Source of the DNA: Dipylidium caninum
Lineage: Eukaryota; Platyhelminthes; Cestoda; Cyclophyllidea; Dipylidiidae
Assembly: GCA_017562135.1 (NCBI GenBank)
Contig: QEYB01000825.1
Coordinates: 124,001-188,000 of the forward strand
Direction of reading: 5' to 3'
DNA length: 64,000 nucleotides
The notes under the pieces were generated by a model. The model searched no databases. It was not told the DNA's origin and was given only the letters and a program-made list of their open reading frames with translations. The position numbers and the translations under genes are program-made. Shown one piece after another: positions 13,101 to 29,615 of this stretch (its first letter is position 1; each line of letters begins with the position of its first letter).

Positions 13101-15155
13101 AGATCACCCAGCGAAACGAGAGAGACGCCAAGATTTTGCAAATTATTGAACTCTACTGTGGCAGCGGTCTCCCCAAGGGCGCCCTCAAGCCGCGTAAGTC
13201 TGCTAGGAGTGTTTTGACCCCTGAGTTCTGGCCTCATGGCCAGACTTTATTTTCACTTATTTGACGTAGCTGGAGTGCGAGAGGCTGCTGAGTGACATGA
13301 GGCAGCGTAGGCGAGTTGGTAGATTTCTCCCACTCCTCATTTTTTCTCCCATTGCTTTGCAGTCACGGTCGAGCGAACGAGGTAATGGAGCGCACTTGTG
13401 CACCTCTTTTTCATTAACACTCGAATTGTGTGCGCCGCCTAACATTTCCCCGTGATGATGCCCCTTTACGAGGCATGACTTTTTTTCTCCCCTCGAATCC
13501 GCCAACTTTTCCTCCTTCCACTGTGCACTCGCCGCGGAGTCGGCAGAGAGTAGACCACTTCCAGACTGCACACCACTGCCTAGGGGCTTCTCTCGCCCCC
13601 GAGGACTTGCTCCGAAATGCCACTTTGCCCCTGACTGCACGAATTAGGGGGAACAAGTGACATTTCAGCTATTTGTGCAAATTTAATTTGATTGTCTCGG
13701 AAAAAGAGGATGGTCCCATTAAGTGGGCGGAAGTGTTTGAAAGTCCTGTCCATTAATCCTCCGATCTCTTGTGCTCCTCTCGGACAAACCTTCGGGCGTA
13801 TTCGTCGTACTGGCACCGCCCTGCCAACACTAAAGAGCGGAGACACGAGTGAGCAACAGTTCTTGTCTTGACATGTCGCCTGTCTCCATGTCAGCCAAAT
13901 AGGCTGTACAGTCGTAACGGAGATTGGCGTCTCGAGTAGCTACCAAACGACAGGCTCTCTTCCGGTTCTCTTTTGTTAGTAAGCTTGTCTTTGCACCTCG
14001 TTTGGCATCTGCAGACGTTGTCTCCCACTTGCTAGCTTCCGTGTCCCCTGGCGTGTCTGTGACAGGTCCACGTGGGGTAAATAAAGGAATTTCAAGTGTG
14101 ATTAACGTTTCCCGACCTAAGTAGGATCTTTGGTTGAATAGTCTGCGAAGGATGGCTCGCCTTCACGAGCCCGAATGGGGGCCGGTGGCGTTGGACGAAG
14201 ATCTGCTGCAAATTGTCTTCCGATGCCGCGACTTTACTTGATTGGATAATTTGATCGGCATATTGACAACTGCCAACTAAATCGGCCATTCAAATTGACA
14301 TTTTTTGGCGTCTCGGCGCCGCTATTTTTTAGTTTTGATTAATCGGGGAAAAGAAATCAGATTGGCCTAAAACCAGAGGTCACTTTTAGAGCTTTATTTA
14401 TCGTGCTCTGTCCACGTTCCCGCTCATGTCTTCTGTCGCAAAAAGTCCGCTTTGCTTCGCGTTGTTGGGGCCAATTTTTCAATCGGTTTAATTGCGAGGG
14501 TCCAACTTCGTTTTGAGCATTTATTCCTTCCGACTCGTTCCAAACTTATTGTTGAGAATTTTTAACGAAAGTTACTAAAAACCACGTGCAGGAGTCTCCT
14601 CTTCCACACAAAAGTTTATTGCAGAAGCCTTTGTGCTGCCAACGTTCGCCACAGTCCTGCCACCTGCCCCGCTGGCGCTTTGATAGACGGCAGGAGCAAA
14701 ACACAGTGAGTCTTTCTCTCTTCCTCCCCCTCTCTGCCCTCGGAGGCAACTGACACGAATGAGGTGTTCAGTCAGGCGACGGGTGCAGGGTCAGGACTTC
14801 CCGCCTCTGTGGTTAAGACTTGACATTTTCTCCATAACTTTACTCCTTCGCGCACTGTTTAGCTCATTGCACCGCCCATGTTCGCCTTTTCGTGTGTTCA
14901 TTTGGCTTGAATGGAAGTCGAACTCGAGGCTTCAATTGTTCTCTTTTCTTTTCAGTTGACTTGACTCAACTACGCCTGAGTGGCACGGAAATGCGGATGA
15001 AGGAGAACTCAATGCCGCTGACAAGCCAGACCGTGTCTGTGACTCCCTCGGTGGCCTCGAGGGTCTATGAGAACATCGAGCCGCCTCCCTCCATGGTTCC
15101 TCTGCGTCCTCCACCCGTCATTTTGCCCACATCATCGTCTGCTCGCAAAGTCTAA
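4116..15155 (+). CDS. ARHGEF7: PIX-type Rho guanine nucleotide exchange factor (ARHGEF6/7 family)
   Basis: PIX proteins activate Rac1/Cdc42 and bind PAK (through SH3) and GIT at focal adhesions. Phase-consistent exons: 4116-4181, 4213-4317, 4449-4546, 4584-4679, 4717-4972, 5009-5149, 5819-5989, 6041-6116, 6200-6306, 9975-10344, 10998-11312, 13098-13193 and 14956-15155, giving 698 residues. The SH3 domain (residues about 5-57) carries ALFDYD, GGWW and GWFPSNY. The DH domain (58-254) carries [13 protein letters not shown] and LREVDIEIL. The PH domain (255-372) carries the [19 protein letters not shown] strand. A Ser/Pro-rich linker follows. Exon 13 ([15 protein letters not shown]) matches the PIX GIT-binding segment. 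Uncertain point: exon 2 could instead end at 4334, which would need a further small exon before the DH domain. No CH domain precedes SH3 and no C-terminal coiled coil is seen. The family call is firm; alpha versus beta type cannot be decided. Confidence 0.9.
6200..6306 (+). CDS. ARHGEF7: PIX exon 9: PH-domain C-terminal helix, proximal version
   Basis: This exon ends with the helix [10 protein letters not shown], which aligns with the terminal PH helix of vertebrate PIX. The full exon (107 nt, donor AAG/GTTAGC) joins in phase to the exon at 9975. An internal donor, GTGACC at 6260, would shorten it to 6200-6259 and leave phase 1. That is exactly the phase required by the alternative exon at 9705. 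Confidence 0.7.
6307..9704. other. PIX intron, no gene seen
   Basis: It contains scattered short open frames on both strands, including minus-strand 7799-8242 (147 residues, no recognised domain), and a 14-base G run at 8649-8662. I recognise no exon here. Confidence 0.5.
9705..9808 (+). CDS. ARHGEF7: Candidate alternative PIX exon 10: second PH-helix version
   Basis: A 104-nt open segment between a CCCCCCGTTAG acceptor and an AAAG/GTGAG donor. In the frame needed after the short form of exon 9 it encodes [15 protein letters not shown] and then 16 more residues. MVEFVRDSK is nearly the same as IVEYIRDSK of exon 9. Its end is phase 0 and joins the exon at 9975, giving a 717-residue isoform. 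Without transcript data this could be a live alternative exon or a relic. Confidence 0.5.
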
Positions 15156-18100
15156 TTTCTCTCTCCCATTCTCTCTTTCGCCCGCCCCTCGCCCCCCTCC
15201 CCCACGCCAATCGGCCCGGTTGGACGTCTTCTTTTGGTAACCAATTGACTTACTTTACTGTTTCTTCTATCCACTTTTTGTGTTTAAACTTGCTTTGAGA
15301 TAATAAGAGAAGGCTGAATGAGGTGATGCTATTGTAAACCCACAGATCTGTGTTACCTATGTGTGGGGAGAGGTTATTTTCCTTGAGAATTGAATGGTAC
15401 TGCCATTCAGCTCCGACGACCGAACTTGTTCTCATTCCTCATTTTGCCTGTGTGTGCTCCGTCCGAATTGCGTCACCGCAAAACCCAAAGTATGCCCTGT
15501 AAGTGTTGATTGAAGTGACTTTTTTCTGATCCACTGACCCACGCACAAAACTTACTTGCCATTTGCGCGGTCTTTCACGGGCCGAATTGCCAGCTCCGAA
15601 GGGGTTTTTTAGCAGTGTGCACGTGTTATTTGGGTGTCCGAGTTGTTTCTGAGGGGAGGGGAAGAGGAGGAGGCGGCGGCAGTGGGGCCCCCTCACCGCT
15701 TGCCCCCGGAGAAAGCTGACCTTATTACGCTTTTATCGCCGTGTAGAGTTTCTCTGCGTAAATGGCAATTTTCCCTCTTTTTGACACAATATTTGCTAAC
15801 AGCCCGGAGATGTGGGCTAAAGCCAAAAGGCTAGCTGTGAATTCGAGTGGATTTAGGGTGGATTTCCGCTACTCCTTTGAAATTGTGTCAATTCTTAAAC
15901 AAAAATCACTTTTCTGTGCTGACTAAACAGTTTTCTGCTCTCCCTACCCTCTCACCTAAGCTTACTTCAGGCGCCTTTCTTCAAATCTTACTGTAAGTTA
16001 GAAGATGACGCTACGGTGGGCTAAACCACTTGAGATGAAACTCCTGGCAACTTGTAATTCTTTCACTGGGCAATTTTTCGTACCGATGGCCACTTGACCG
16101 GCAAATGACCTCATCACGAGATACCTTCTTCGTTCGACGAGTTCGCCTCTTCCATGTCCTCGTCATCTCATATGCGTCCCGCCCTCCGAGGCAATAATGG
16201 ATGTGAAAGTCCCACGACTTTATCCTAAGGCGGCGGGGACGACGGCCGACAGGCCATTTCTTCTATCGTTGCAACTCGGTGAGACATTTGTCAGCCTGTC
16301 TGCTGTAGGATTGTCAATCTCTCTTCCCACTCAGCAAGGTGAAATAAATGGTTTTGTTAGTTTGGCTAACACGAACAGCCTACAAGACTGTGAAGATGTC
16401 GTTTAAATAATATCGACATTGGCGATCCGTTCACCCTTTGAGTTTGAGAATTCTGGTTGGGTGGTGCGAAAAATCCTTGATCTAGTCTTGTTTCATGTTC
16501 AATGCACAATTTTTTTAAATAAGCGCTTCATGCTACTTATTCGCCTTTTCAGCGTCCCACTCCTAGTAAGAGAATTTTCTCAATGCCAATAAGCATTGAC
16601 GGTTCCAGATGAAAGCATTATTAATTAGAGCATCGAAACACCAGCTTTTTGCCACTGGGGAAAGTGGGCGAGGTTAACCATACTATTGGGAACTGTTTAT
16701 CCCAAACAAACACGCGGGAGTTTAGACCAGCCCAGTGACAGAAGCGCAGTCATCATCGATTTTCCTGAGCTCATAAAGGAGAAAAATCTGCCAACATGGT
16801 GTTGCACTCTTAGCTAAATGCCTTGCAACTTCATTTTCCAGAGGTAGACATCTTCAACGAAGACCCACCTGCCATAGGCGTTGTCAGCGTTGCGTGACAT
16901 TGACACCAGTTGATGCTAGACTAAGACACGCGGGTCCAGAAGCTCCAAAGTCTCACCCTTAAGAAGATCACAGGCTGTAAGTCGGACGTGTGAAAATAAA
17001 TTGCGTAGGACTAGTTTGCTGTACAACTGGTCCGCTCGTAGCGACCTGTTCGACGAGGAACACAGAAATAGGAGAAGGTGAGTTAAAAATTGACGGAGTT
17101 GCTCGTTGAAGACAATGTCAGATCCTCCAGGTTGCCAGTCAAGTCTCATAGAATGCAAACTTTCAGTAATTGCAGAGTGGATCTTGACAATACCTGAAAA
17201 TAGTGGAACACTTTGCTTACGAGGTTTCGCTGACACTGATTTGACGTCACGTCAAAGGGAAATTGACATATGAGCTCTCTGGCGAGCTTCCAACCCACGA
17301 GCCAACTCAAAATACCCATGTAAAACGTTATGTGTTCTAGTATTTACAGTATTAAAGCACAATAAGGAGGAGCCGAGTCGTGGAGGCATAGGGCTTGTGT
17401 GGCTTCCCACCAGTCAAGCAGAGGTCAATTTGTGGTAGCTTGGCAAGCAACATTTAATCTCCTCCATGACTTAATTACCGCTTCATCATCGTCTAATTGT
17501 GCACAGCAGGAAAAAGGTTCCCTGAGTTAACCCCACAAACTTGGTCCACCCCGAGACTTTGCTCCATACGTCTCGTCTAGCCACGGCTGAGGTCTGGAAT
17601 TCTTTCCCCGTCTCGACAGAATGCCGGACGCTGCCTGTCGACAGCTTATCCTCGGTTTTGTCAGCAATCGCGACTTCCCAGATTTGAACGATGCATTCCG
17701 TCAAATGGCCGCATTCTTGTCCTTCGACGGAGCTCGCCTCGTGAACAGCGGACAGTTGGTGTTGAGACTCAAGACAATTTATTACCGGGAAGAAAATAAA
17801 CTTGAATGTCTGTTTTATCCATCTTCCCTGAGCTTTCAACGTGTCCGTTTGTTAAAAATACTTTTCATGACTGACATTCTCGGACTAATGGGGTCCTTTT
17901 TTCTTAGGAAGTCGCTCCTTCTGGCCGGTAGTTACCGTGGTGATCGGTGCCAGACGTCGACACCGTTAATTTGGAATGGAATTTCTTCGAGGTCACGGCA
18001 ATTAACGGTCTTCTCTCCAAATCCACGGCATTATGAGGCACCCCCCTAATCAAATCCCGCCTGGCGTCTGCCTGGTCATTGTAACAGAACACACAAATTA

Positions 18101-18761
18101 CCTCCATTCTGCTCACGGTTTAGCTTAGGAGGTTGTGCGGAAGCCAAGCGACCCGCCGACTGCCGTGGGAATGGCGAAGGGGACGACTGCCAGACTCCGA
18201 GCAGCTTGCAAGCCCCTCGGCTGTCATTCTCAGGTCTTAGCGCGTAACGTAAGTGGCAGAGTAATGCTTTCGGGTCGGCGCGAGGAAGTCTCAACCACAG
18301 TCCTCTTCGCCCCGCTCGAATTCTTGCCCAATCCTCCCCTAACGCTAGATCGCCCATCCGCCTCAGTGTCACCGTTGTTTAGCCGTCTGGAGACCCACAG
18401 TCAATTCCTCTTTCATTTCCATCTCGGATGTAGAACCAGGGGCTCAACGCAGCCGCCAGAATCGGCCACACTTTCAGCAACTCTTCAGCTCCTCTAAACG
18501 TCTCCTCTAGACTCCTTGAGGCGCAGATGAGCGAATTTTTCCACAAAAGGGACTTTTGTGGGCGAAATTGGGGGTTTGGGAAAGGATGACATCTTGACAT
18601 CACCTCAGTGAGTTGTGCGCAATCGTTTCCAACAAGCTCTGCGCGCACGGAAGTCCTTCCTGTCAATCTGTTGGTGACAGTGGGATTTTGAGACTTCATC
18701 ATTTAATGTTTGGCAATAAAAAAGGCTTTAGAAGCACAGTTAGGAATACGTATTCATTGAA
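15156..18761. other. Intergenic stretch with unassigned reading frames
   Basis: The 3' flank of PIX. Moderately long frames exist on both strands: plus 16197-16406; minus 16916-17236, 17486-17839, 17904-18116, 18076-18372 and 18379-18702. The minus-strand set is the more protein-like by eye and has plausible splice signals, for example a donor after the glycine codon near 18084. No family is recognised, so none is called as a gene. Confidence 0.35.
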
Positions 18762-18941
18762 ATGTTCCCAACTGCCTATTTGACTCTCCCCGACTGCGCT
18801 GCCTGGTATCCTGATGAGAATCCGGCAGACTGTATCTGTGGGATAGCTATTCGGGATGAGATTGACAACTTTCCCCTTTCCTACTTCATAGTGCCCTGTC
18901 AATCAAGCGCCTCTTGTCAAACTTTTAATCCTAATAACTAA
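18762..18941 (+). CDS. Hypothetical 59-residue cysteine-rich ORF
   Basis: An ATG-to-stop frame encoding 59 residues with six cysteines and several acidic residues; it starts MFPTAYLTLPDC. It is hydrophilic apart from a short LSYFIVPC segment. A minus-strand frame covers the same bases (18699-18902) and looks about as plausible. No family is recognised. It lies 39 bases before the ACCATGG start of the next hypothetical ORF. Confidence 0.2.
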   Translation: MFPTAYLTLPDCAAWYPDENPADCICGIAIRDEIDNFPLSYFIVPCQSSASCQTFNPNN

Positions 18942-18980
18942 AAAAGAGATTACTCGAATTCGTGGGTACTGAGACTAACC

Positions 18981-19499
18981 ATGGCTTCTCGTGGACGCTT
19001 CCGTAGATCCACTGTGAAGGATTTGGATTTGACAAGGTAACAACCGAGTCTACCACATCGAAGCAATCATCACGCAAACAAACCACATGGGAATAAAAAA
19101 AGGCCAGTCTCGGGCATAGACTGCGGCTTCAGTTGTCTTATGAAGGTTCGGATTCTAGTCTCCAGAACACCAACTTTTTGTGTTTGAAGTGTGATATTAT
19201 GGCGGCCTGCTTCGCGACTGGCTGGATTTTCATCCGTAATTCAACGTGGGAATATGCACTTATTTTTGCGTTCCCATTCTGGAAGTCTTTCATCATCCAC
19301 CCTTTGCTCGATTTTGGCATATGACGGTGAGAGGAATTCTGCGGTCCACTTGAAATAACACAGGATGATTAAGCCGGCTCTCCTGACACACATCGATGAT
19401 GCCTTTTTCACTTGGGGTAAGGTGGACGTGAGCCGGTTTCCGCCTTGTCTACCTCGCCGCCTTCACTACTGTAACATGGACTGTAAATTTCTTGGTTGA
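18981..19499 (+). CDS. Hypothetical small two-exon gene
   Basis: The start context ACCATGG opens a basic N-terminus (MASRGRFRRSTVKDLDLT) that ends at a donor GTAACA after 19036, in phase 2. An acceptor AACACAG before 19364 continues in phase with MIKPALLTHIDDAFFTW and runs to a TGA at 19497-19499, giving 63 residues. A GTAAGG donor inside the second exon (after TTCACTTGGG) could instead splice onward. No family is recognised; the strong start context and matching phases are the only support. Confidence 0.3.
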
Positions 19500-19511
19500 G
19501 GGGAACATGAA

Positions 19512-19575
19512 AGTGCTGGGAGAATTCATAGTTCACAATTCAGTGCTGGGAGAATTCATAGTTCACAATTCAGTG
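19512..19575. repeat. Exact 30-bp tandem duplication
   Basis: A 30-base unit beginning AGTGCTGGGAGAATTC occurs at 19512-19541 and again, without a mismatch, at 19542-19571, followed by the first four bases of a third copy. Each unit contains an EcoRI-type GAATTC. It lies in non-coding DNA about 700 bases upstream of the dynein light chain. Confidence 0.95.
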
Positions 19576-20178
19576 TTTGCACTTATCGGATATATACATC
19601 ACAAGGAATAATTTTAAAAAAAAGAACGAGAAAACAAGAATTGAAAATAGTCAGCTTCTGTAAAATTGACGTTGACCGATCAGCAAAAATGACAATTCAA
19701 CGCATTCAACAACAATAATTGTAATTGTTTAGGAATAAAAAATCCTTCAGTCAATTGTTAAGTCGCTTACTTTCAACTGGCGGTCCAATTTAATGAATCG
19801 AGGCACCATGCGGCACGGCTCCTCGATTCGATCGATTTCCGATTGTGTCAGCGTAATATCGTTAAGGCCGATGACTCATGGTGTATTAAAGAAGGGGGGA
19901 GAGGCGGTCGAATTACTGTTGACTTATTCGTCGACCCAGTGGAAATTCAGCCTCATCTCCCTGCAATTAAGTGAATGTCACTTTGACACGGGGTGAGAAA
20001 ACCCAACCTTAGAGGGTGTTAAATTAAGTTTTGTAGATAATAGGAGCACTGCCGAGACCACTATTTACTGCCAGCAGAGAGTGCTTATGACGAATAGGTT
20101 GAGAGAATCACCGCGAGTAAGAGAAATTACCAATGCAGGAATCACACACGCACACGACTTTGTACTCGCACAGAGCGT

Positions 20179-20221
20179 ATAAATCTAATTAGGGTATAGT
20201 TTTTAAGGGGGCCTATATAAC
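20179..20221 (+). promoter_or_regulatory. TATA-like elements upstream of dynein light chain exon 1a
   Basis: TATAAAT at about 20179 and TATATAA at about 20214 lie 113 and 78 bases before the first ATG. This position fits a core promoter for the first dynein light chain exon. It is assigned from position and motif only. Confidence 0.4.
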
Positions 20222-20291
20222 GACAGTAGTTGCGCATGCGAAGAAGGAGGAGAGACGAGGGAAGAGACATTTGTGAAGAACCACTGCAATC

Positions 20292-22363
20292 ATGAACACC
20301 ATCTGCCGATGCAATCCCGACCCGAGGGCATGCGAGAACAAACCGCGTTTCGTGCGATTGGATCTCGATGAGAAAGTAGAGTCCTACTTTCTCCACGTTG
20401 TCTACGAGGCCTGTCAATGTTACACGGATCCCGTTGACCTGTGCACCTCCATCAAGCAGTGTCTCGACCAAAAATTCGGTCCAATGTGGCACGTTGTTGT
20501 GGGTCCGGAATTTGGAAGGTTAGTGGTCCCTTTTTTAAGCAAACCCTTCCAACCTATGAGGTCGGCGCACATCTGTCCCTGAGTCGGTGAATATCAGGAA
20601 CGCGTTGGCTTAATCACCTCTCGCAAATAGGTGAATTCTTAAGAGTTTGATGTCATTTGGGGGTGATGATCCAACCTTCAGGACATGCATTCTTGGAACA
20701 ACCGAGTAAATACCGGATTATTTTTAAATTTTGCTCAAATGCCTAAATGGAGCAGTAGTGAAAGTTGGACCCCACGACCCTTGCCATACATCCTTAAATT
20801 TAGCTCCCATTTCCCTCACCAACCACCTTTTTAAACTGGGAACGCTGACGACGATGACGACAGCGACGGTGCAGATGAGAACGTGTTCTAGTGATGCGTA
20901 CACTCAAACGGCACCACTCAAAGCCACACACACACACACCACACACACACACACAGTAACTCGCCACTCCATTTAATTCGATCAACCCAATTACTAAGAC
21001 GTCATTCAGAATAGATTTGGCAGAAAGGCGACCCACACCCAAATCCCGGCGTTCACACTCATGCGTGCGAGCCAATCGATAACCAAGGCCTGACTAACCA
21101 ATCAGAGCGCGAGGTTGCGTGGGTGGGTGTGTGCTCAGGCGGTTAGATCAGACGGGGTGGTGAGGAGTTGAGGCGGGAGTAGTGCAAAATCATGGCTTAC
21201 TACCGTCAGACACCCTGTACAACAGCCCCAAGCGACGTGCATGCGCATAAACCTCAATTTCTACGACGATCTCTGGACGCCAATGTGGAATCTGACTTCC
21301 TGTACTATGTGCGCCAGGTACACCAGACTCATGAGGATCCAGAGGAGATGTGCACCGCGTTAAAGACACGCCTTGATTCTGAATATGGACCCACTTGGCA
21401 CGTAGTAATTGGCGACTACTTTGGAAGGTAGGTAAGGCGTATGAACAGGCGTAGGTAAGATGAACTCGCAGGGACCGTGAGCGAAGTAAGGGTTGAAAAG
21501 AGCAGTTTTGTCAACTGCCAATTTAAAGAAACTTCTACTTTTTGTTCCTACCATTTATACCCCTATCAAACCGATAACAATTAGTAAAGTGGAAAACTGT
21601 AAATTTAAAATTGCGAGATTTTATTTCTAGATTTGTTTTTTAAACTCGCGATAGATTGCGATAACTCCAAAATCGATGTTGTTCCAATCTTTTATTTCAT
21701 TAGTTCTGCAAATATATACATGACTGAATTTTATTTGTATAGGGACTCATAACGTAAAAGAGGTGAGGTAACTGTTTTGACAGCTTAGAATATCATCATT
21801 TCTAAAGGAGTTGAAATGAATGAAATGAACGGAAATGACGCGATGCCCTTAGAAAATCAATTTAAATAGGTGATCGATGTTCTTAACGTCCTAAAACTAA
21901 TCCAATTCAATGTGTTAAAGTGTCATGTGAGGTTTCATGAGCTGTAATCACATCAGTTAATGGAGTTTCGACGACGTCATTTAGTGTCACTGGCTTCGTG
22001 AGTCCCTAAAGTCCCACACAGTGCTGCACACCCGTGTGCCAAGTGGGAAGTTTGATTAACTCACGCATTCTACCGCCATTAATTCGTTTTATCGTTAGTT
22101 ACAGGAGATGTGCTTCGTTTTACTCCACCTCTGGGTGGAAGTAAAAACATTGTGTTGAGCTTCAACACAATGTCAGCAATGGGTGAGGAATTTCGGTGAA
22201 GGGCAACAAAAAAGTGCAAGGAAGAGAGAGAGAGTGTTGGTTCATTACCATTAATATTTTTTGTTTTCCTTTCTGCCGTTTCAGCCACATCGAGCACGAG
22301 CCGAAGAATTTCTGCTACATCACCTACCAGGGCCTCTCGTTCCTCATGTTCAAATTCGGCTAA
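20292..22363 (+). CDS. Dynein light chain (LC8/DYNLL-like), form with first exon 1a
   Basis: LC8-type light chains dimerise and act as dynein subunits and general hub proteins. In flatworms they form an expanded family, several members of which are tegumental. Exon 1a (20292-20518) encodes RFVRLDLDEKVESYFLHVV and ends with FGPMWHVVVGPEFG, the equivalent of the conserved TWHxxVGxxFG of LC8. Its donor leaves phase 2. I find no private last exon before 21192. The only phase-compatible continuation is 22285-22363 (HIEHEPKNFCYITYQGLSF, stop), giving 101 residues. Exon 1a could be an alternative first exon, or the orphan half of a gene copy that lost its 3' exon. Confidence 0.6.
20925..20955. repeat. 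(CA)n microsatellite
   Basis: A CA dinucleotide tract, interrupted once by CC, lying between the two dynein light chain first exons. Confidence 0.9.
21072..21105 (+). promoter_or_regulatory. CCAAT-box pair upstream of dynein light chain exon 1b
   Basis: CCAAT at 21072 and CCAATCAG at 21098 lie about 90-120 bases before the ATG at 21192. CCAATCAG is the classic NF-Y consensus. No TATA box is obvious here, unlike upstream of exon 1a, so the two first exons appear to have different promoters. Confidence 0.4.
21192..22363 (+). CDS. Dynein light chain (LC8/DYNLL-like), form with first exon 1b
   Basis: Exon 1b (21192-21427) and exon 2 (22285-22363) join in phase 2 to give 104 residues. The N-terminal extension of about 20 residues is rich in Thr/Pro. 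LC8-like motifs follow: FLRRSLDANVESDFL (helix 1 region), EEMCTALKTRLDSEYGPTWH and VVIGDYFG, then YITYQGLSFLMFKFG at the C-terminus, equivalent to the LC8 ending FYLGQVAILLFKSG. The length is slightly above the 89 residues of canonical LC8. ATG context is ATCATGG. AATAAA at 22633-22638 could be the poly(A) signal. The function, an LC8-family adaptor in dynein or the tegument, is inferred from the family. Confidence 0.85.
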
Positions 22364-23991
22364 GAGGAGATGATGATTTTGTCAGTAAACTTTTAATGCC
22401 TTAGTGTCCCATTCCATTGTTTCAACTTTCAATCTTACTGGATTACATTCATACTCCGAGGAGTCGAAAAAGAGTTTTGTAAATACCCAACTCGAGGAGA
22501 TATTTGATGGTGGCGGGTTGTAGTTGCGTGAGTAGACAGAAAAGCTACAATTTTAAAAGACTGACCATTTGAATTTAAGACAAAGTGCTTTTTTGAACAT
22601 ATCTCAAGGCAGTGGCGTCACAGCTACTTAAAAATAAATAAGTAAATGTCAAATGAAAGCATTTCGCATAAACCAATGTGATTACTATGCCATCTCGAAA
22701 ATAGTAGTTCGTATGGGATCTCACTGCTACGCAGATCACGTGACTATCAGAGATGAGGGCGAGGCCAACCGAGATAGGCAAACTCGCTTCCTCCGCAGCA
22801 CCTCCGTTCATTATTGTCCCCTCACCTGAACCGTCGCAAAATTGGCTGAGTTGGTAGAGAGTGCCGGTAATTTCTCGGGTCAAAGTGACTCTAGGGCGTC
22901 CTAATCCCACCACTGAGACGGAATTTTGAAAAAAATCCCCCCAACACACTCACAGACACCGAGATGGGTCATTCAGTCTCGTGGAAAAAAGGGGCAAATC
23001 ATAAGGGAGTCGAAGTGGTAGTGACGACGCCAACGTCAAGGGTGATCAGTGGCAATCTCGTAAAGGTGAATCCGACCCCGTTGTGATCCAGAAAGAGAGC
23101 AAAATAACTGTTTAAGTGAGCGCTGCAAGGCGCAAATTGGCAAAGCGTCACCTCGAGGCCAACTGCAGACTTTCGGAAGAGTGACAGGCAACGCACAACT
23201 GTTTCATCCAAGGCCAGGCATAAAAGTCTAGAGGGACCATCTGCGTGGACGATCATGCTTCCACGATAAAACAGAAGAAACGAATAAGGCAACTACTCGG
23301 CAACTGCACTAATGAAAACTGCCTTGGTCGGAGGTGGCTGGAAGCATTTTTGGCCACAGACAGCACAGGAGGCGAGGAAGACGCGTCACCGGTGTTTTAG
23401 CCGCGTGTCAGTTGGGCGATTAAACCGCAGCCAAGGATGGAAGACACGATCGGAAAAAGTGCGGCATTTCTCGGCGTGACAACGAAACAGCCAACAAAGA
23501 ATTGAGGCACTTGAAGCACTTGTCAAACTCGACGTCATCGTCTGCCGCGGTGGACAAACTCACCACCCCGAGAGCCCGATGCCAGACGAAGAAACGAGGC
23601 GTGGGAGATCGGCTCACAAGCGCGTGGGCATCCCTTCCCCCCCCTCCCCCCACACCCAAAGGAGCTCGCCGAGACACAGCGTCCCGACTACCGGTCGCAT
23701 GGCTATGAGGATTTTTCTAGAAGTACGTATGCACAAACAGTGAATTAAAAGAGCCACAAAAGCCCACCTCCTTGAGAGTCGTTCAGGCGGAGGGTAGCAG
23801 AGCCACCTCTTTTCTTGGGGAGGGGGGAGGGGCACTTATTGGCCCCTCCCCCCCCAAACCCGTGGAAGTCACAAAAGAGGGCCAATTACCACATAATCTA
23901 TTTGCACTTAGGAGGATAAATAAAATCTGAGATGATTCACTTGCCAACAACATAAGAACAAATAGAAAATAGGGGTCCTTCAGTGTTCCAA
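22364..23991. other. Region between dynein light chain and PHAF1, unassigned minus-strand frames
   Basis: Two minus-strand frames stand out. One is 22999-23292, preceded near 23255 by a possible acceptor and containing VHADGPSRLLCLALDE. The other, 22575-22949, includes a neat acceptor-donor pair bounding a segment with RVTLTREITGTLYQL. Their phases do not join each other directly and I recognise no family, so no gene is called. Confidence 0.3.
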
Positions 23992-29615
<5,624 letters not shown>

